This document shows, in pieces, positions 5,022-6,230 of a DNA stretch of 6,230 nt (its first letter is position 1; each line of letters starts with the position of its first letter). Both the position numbers and the translations under genes were made by a program. A model generated the notes under the pieces. The model ran no database searches. It was not told where the DNA came from and saw only the letters and a program-made list of their open reading frames with translations. The stretch spans positions 1 to 6,230 of the forward strand of contig JAEZUH010000063.1 in NCBI GenBank assembly GCA_023443485.1, given 5' to 3'. This DNA comes from Bacillota bacterium (GTDB taxonomy: Bacteria; Bacillota_I; Bacilli_A; RFN20; CAG-826).

Positions 5022-6230
5022 TTAGTTCTTTGACATTATAACTGGAATTATCATTGGCCTTCTGGCTGTTTTCGTAAATAAATAATCTCCAGCAATTTTT
5101 TTAATGACAGCTTTTAGCTCGCTAAAACTTGTCTTGCTTCTTAATTTCTCACGAATAGCTGTCTCGACTAAGCCACGGCATTCTTCCATAACTTTTGCAT
5201 TATCTTGGTTAATGATGCCTTTGGCATAAAAGGTAGGAGAAACAATGAGACTATTTGTTCGACTATCAACAGAAATTGCAATAGTGAGCATGCCATCTTC
5301 AGTTAAAATACGACGATCGGCGATAACCGCATCAGCTAAACCTGTGATATCTTTTCCATCGATGTAGGTATTTCCGTGTTCGACCTGATAACCAGGTGTA
5401 ACTTTTCCATACGCCATCGTGATAGTGTCTCCATTATCTAAAATAAAGCATTTATCAAGAGGAACACCGACTGTTGATGCGAGCTCGGCATGGAGTCTCA
5501 ACATACGGTATTCACCATGCATTGGCATGAAGTACTTTGGCTTAACAATCTTTAGAAGTAATCGCAGTTCTTGTCTTGCTGGGTGGCCAGAGGAGTGAAT
5601 ATCGCTGAGAATTGAGTTAGTAATAACTTCGGCTCCACATCTCGTTAATAGGTTAACAACATTGCCTATCATAATTCCATTACCTGGAATAGCGCTACTT
5701 GAAAAAACAACAGTATCTCCTGGCATTATTCTTACATCTTTATGTTCACCATTTGCGATACGTGACAGAGCCGCCATTGATTCGCCCTGTGACCCCGTAC
5801 AAAGAATGAGAATCTCACTTGGTTTGTAACGGCGAATATCTTGAGTCTCAATGATTGAATCATCAGGTATTTTAATGTAGCCAAAACTACGGCTGATTTC
5901 GACTGCTTTTTCCATCGAGCGGCCAACGATGACAATCCTGCGTCCGTGTTTAACGCCAGATTCGCAAATTTGTTGAATACGAGAAATATTGCTAGAGAAT
6001 GTCGAAACAATTAAGCGACCTGTCGCACTTTCTACGATATCATTGATTGAATCATAAACATTACGTTCACTAGGAGTGTATCCTTCGCTTTCTGCGTTCG
6101 TAGAATCACTTAATAATAAAGTAACTCCCTCATCTCCTAATTTAGCTAATTTGCTCAATTCCATATCAGGTCCAACGGGAGTTAAATCAATTTTGAAATC
6201 ACCAGTGGTTACAATTCTTCCTTCTGGAGT
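5022..6230 (-). CDS. rnjA: Ribonuclease J, N-terminal part outside the window
   Basis: Metallo-beta-lactamase/beta-CASP ribonuclease with 5'-3' exonuclease and endonuclease activity, central to mRNA decay and rRNA maturation in Firmicutes. The frame stays open to the window end and gives 402 residues. The family has about 555, so roughly 150 N-terminal residues with the HxHxDH metal motif are missing. In visible numbering, TTGDFKIDLTPVG (8-20) contains the metal-binding Asp11, and LLLSDSTNAE (38-47) is the family signature. The beta-CASP region includes ILCTGSQGES (142-151), with the final Pro replaced by Ser. SSGH (213-216) and MPMHGEYRML (235-244) supply the late metal-binding histidines. 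The C-terminal dimerisation domain ends intact in TARRPMIIPVIM. A Met at 6164 is internal, since conserved sequence continues upstream of it. It is the upstream gene of the maf operon. J1 rather than J2 is a guess from the IHSSGH and HGEYRML style. Confidence 0.95.
   Translation of the reverse strand, partial: TPEGRIVTTGDFKIDLTPVGPDMELSKLAKLGDEGVTLLLSDSTNAESEGYTPSERNVYDSINDIVESATGRLIVSTFSSNISRIQQICESGVKHGRRIVIVGRSMEKAVEISRSFGYIKIPDDSIIETQDIRRYKPSEILILCTGSQGESMAALSRIANGEHKDVRIMPGDTVVFSSSAIPGNGIMIGNVVNLLTRCGAEVITNSILSDIHSSGHPARQELRLLLKIVKPKYFMPMHGEYRMLRLHAELASTVGVPLDKCFILDNGDTITMAYGKVTPGYQVEHGNTYIDGKDITGLADAVIADRRILTEDGMLTIAISVDSRTNSLIVSPTFYAKGIINQDNAKVMEECRGLVETAIREKLRSKTSFSELKAVIKKIAGDYLFTKTARRPMIIPVIMSKN

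Noticed and set aside
5732..6010. 92-residue frame within RNase J on the same strand
   Set aside because: It is an alternative frame of the conserved beta-CASP region, has low-complexity composition and no known motif.
6162..6164. ATG as the start of RNase J
   Set aside because: The upstream codons encode the conserved TTGDFK...LTPVG segment of the metallo-beta-lactamase domain, so the gene extends beyond the window.
1..6230. Mycoplasma genetic code (TGA = Trp)
   Set aside because: All seven genes read through without any in-frame TGA and all tryptophans are TGG, so the standard bacterial code fits.

Overview
The window is AT-rich bacterial chromosome. It carries seven protein-coding genes, two of them cut by the window edges, and almost no free space. 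The gene set is that of a low-GC Firmicutes/Bacilli-type genome: an Spx-type RNA polymerase regulator, RNase J, a PgcA-type phosphosugar mutase, a YjbK-like CYTH protein and a Gram-positive-type NAD kinase. Compact spacing and some divergent residues suggest an Erysipelotrichales- or Mollicutes-related lineage, but this placement is inference. All tryptophans are TGG and no gene has an in-frame TGA, so nothing points to the mycoplasma code. I see no tRNA or rRNA gene, CRISPR array, insertion sequence, phage gene or other mobile element.

Layout. Positions 1-957 (+) hold the C-terminal part of a phosphoglucomutase/phosphomannomutase-family enzyme. It ends at a strong bidirectional terminator (971-1002) shared with the convergent trpS (1036-2025, -). 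A 149-bp divergent spacer with promoter-like and operator-like elements separates trpS from spx (2175-2621, +). Spx abuts, stop codon to stop codon, a CYTH-domain protein (2622-3212, -). A 57-bp divergent spacer with overlapping promoters then leads to NAD kinase (3270-4052, +). NAD kinase is in an operon with a small membrane-anchored protein that resembles a PTS EIIB domain without its catalytic cysteine (4054-4437, +). A second bidirectional terminator (about 4419-4461) separates these from a convergent operon read leftward: RNase J (6230-5022, 5' end outside the window), then maf (5020-4460).

The genes are mostly housekeeping: hexose-phosphate interconversion, tryptophan charging, disulfide-stress transcription control, NADP synthesis, nucleotide-pool sanitation and mRNA decay. 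The order trpS - spx - CYTH - NAD kinase looks like a compressed version of the Bacillus subtilis trpS...spx(yjbD)...yjbK...nadF(yjbN) neighbourhood. Spx (thiol stress) and NAD kinase (NADPH supply) plausibly belong to one redox theme.

I did not find a clearly new multi-gene system. The points most worth following are the EIIB-like protein with a Cys-to-Ser change, the cysteine-rich C-terminal extension on Spx, the overlapping divergent promoters with a palindrome at CYTH/NAD kinase, and unusual active-site residues in the NAD kinase.
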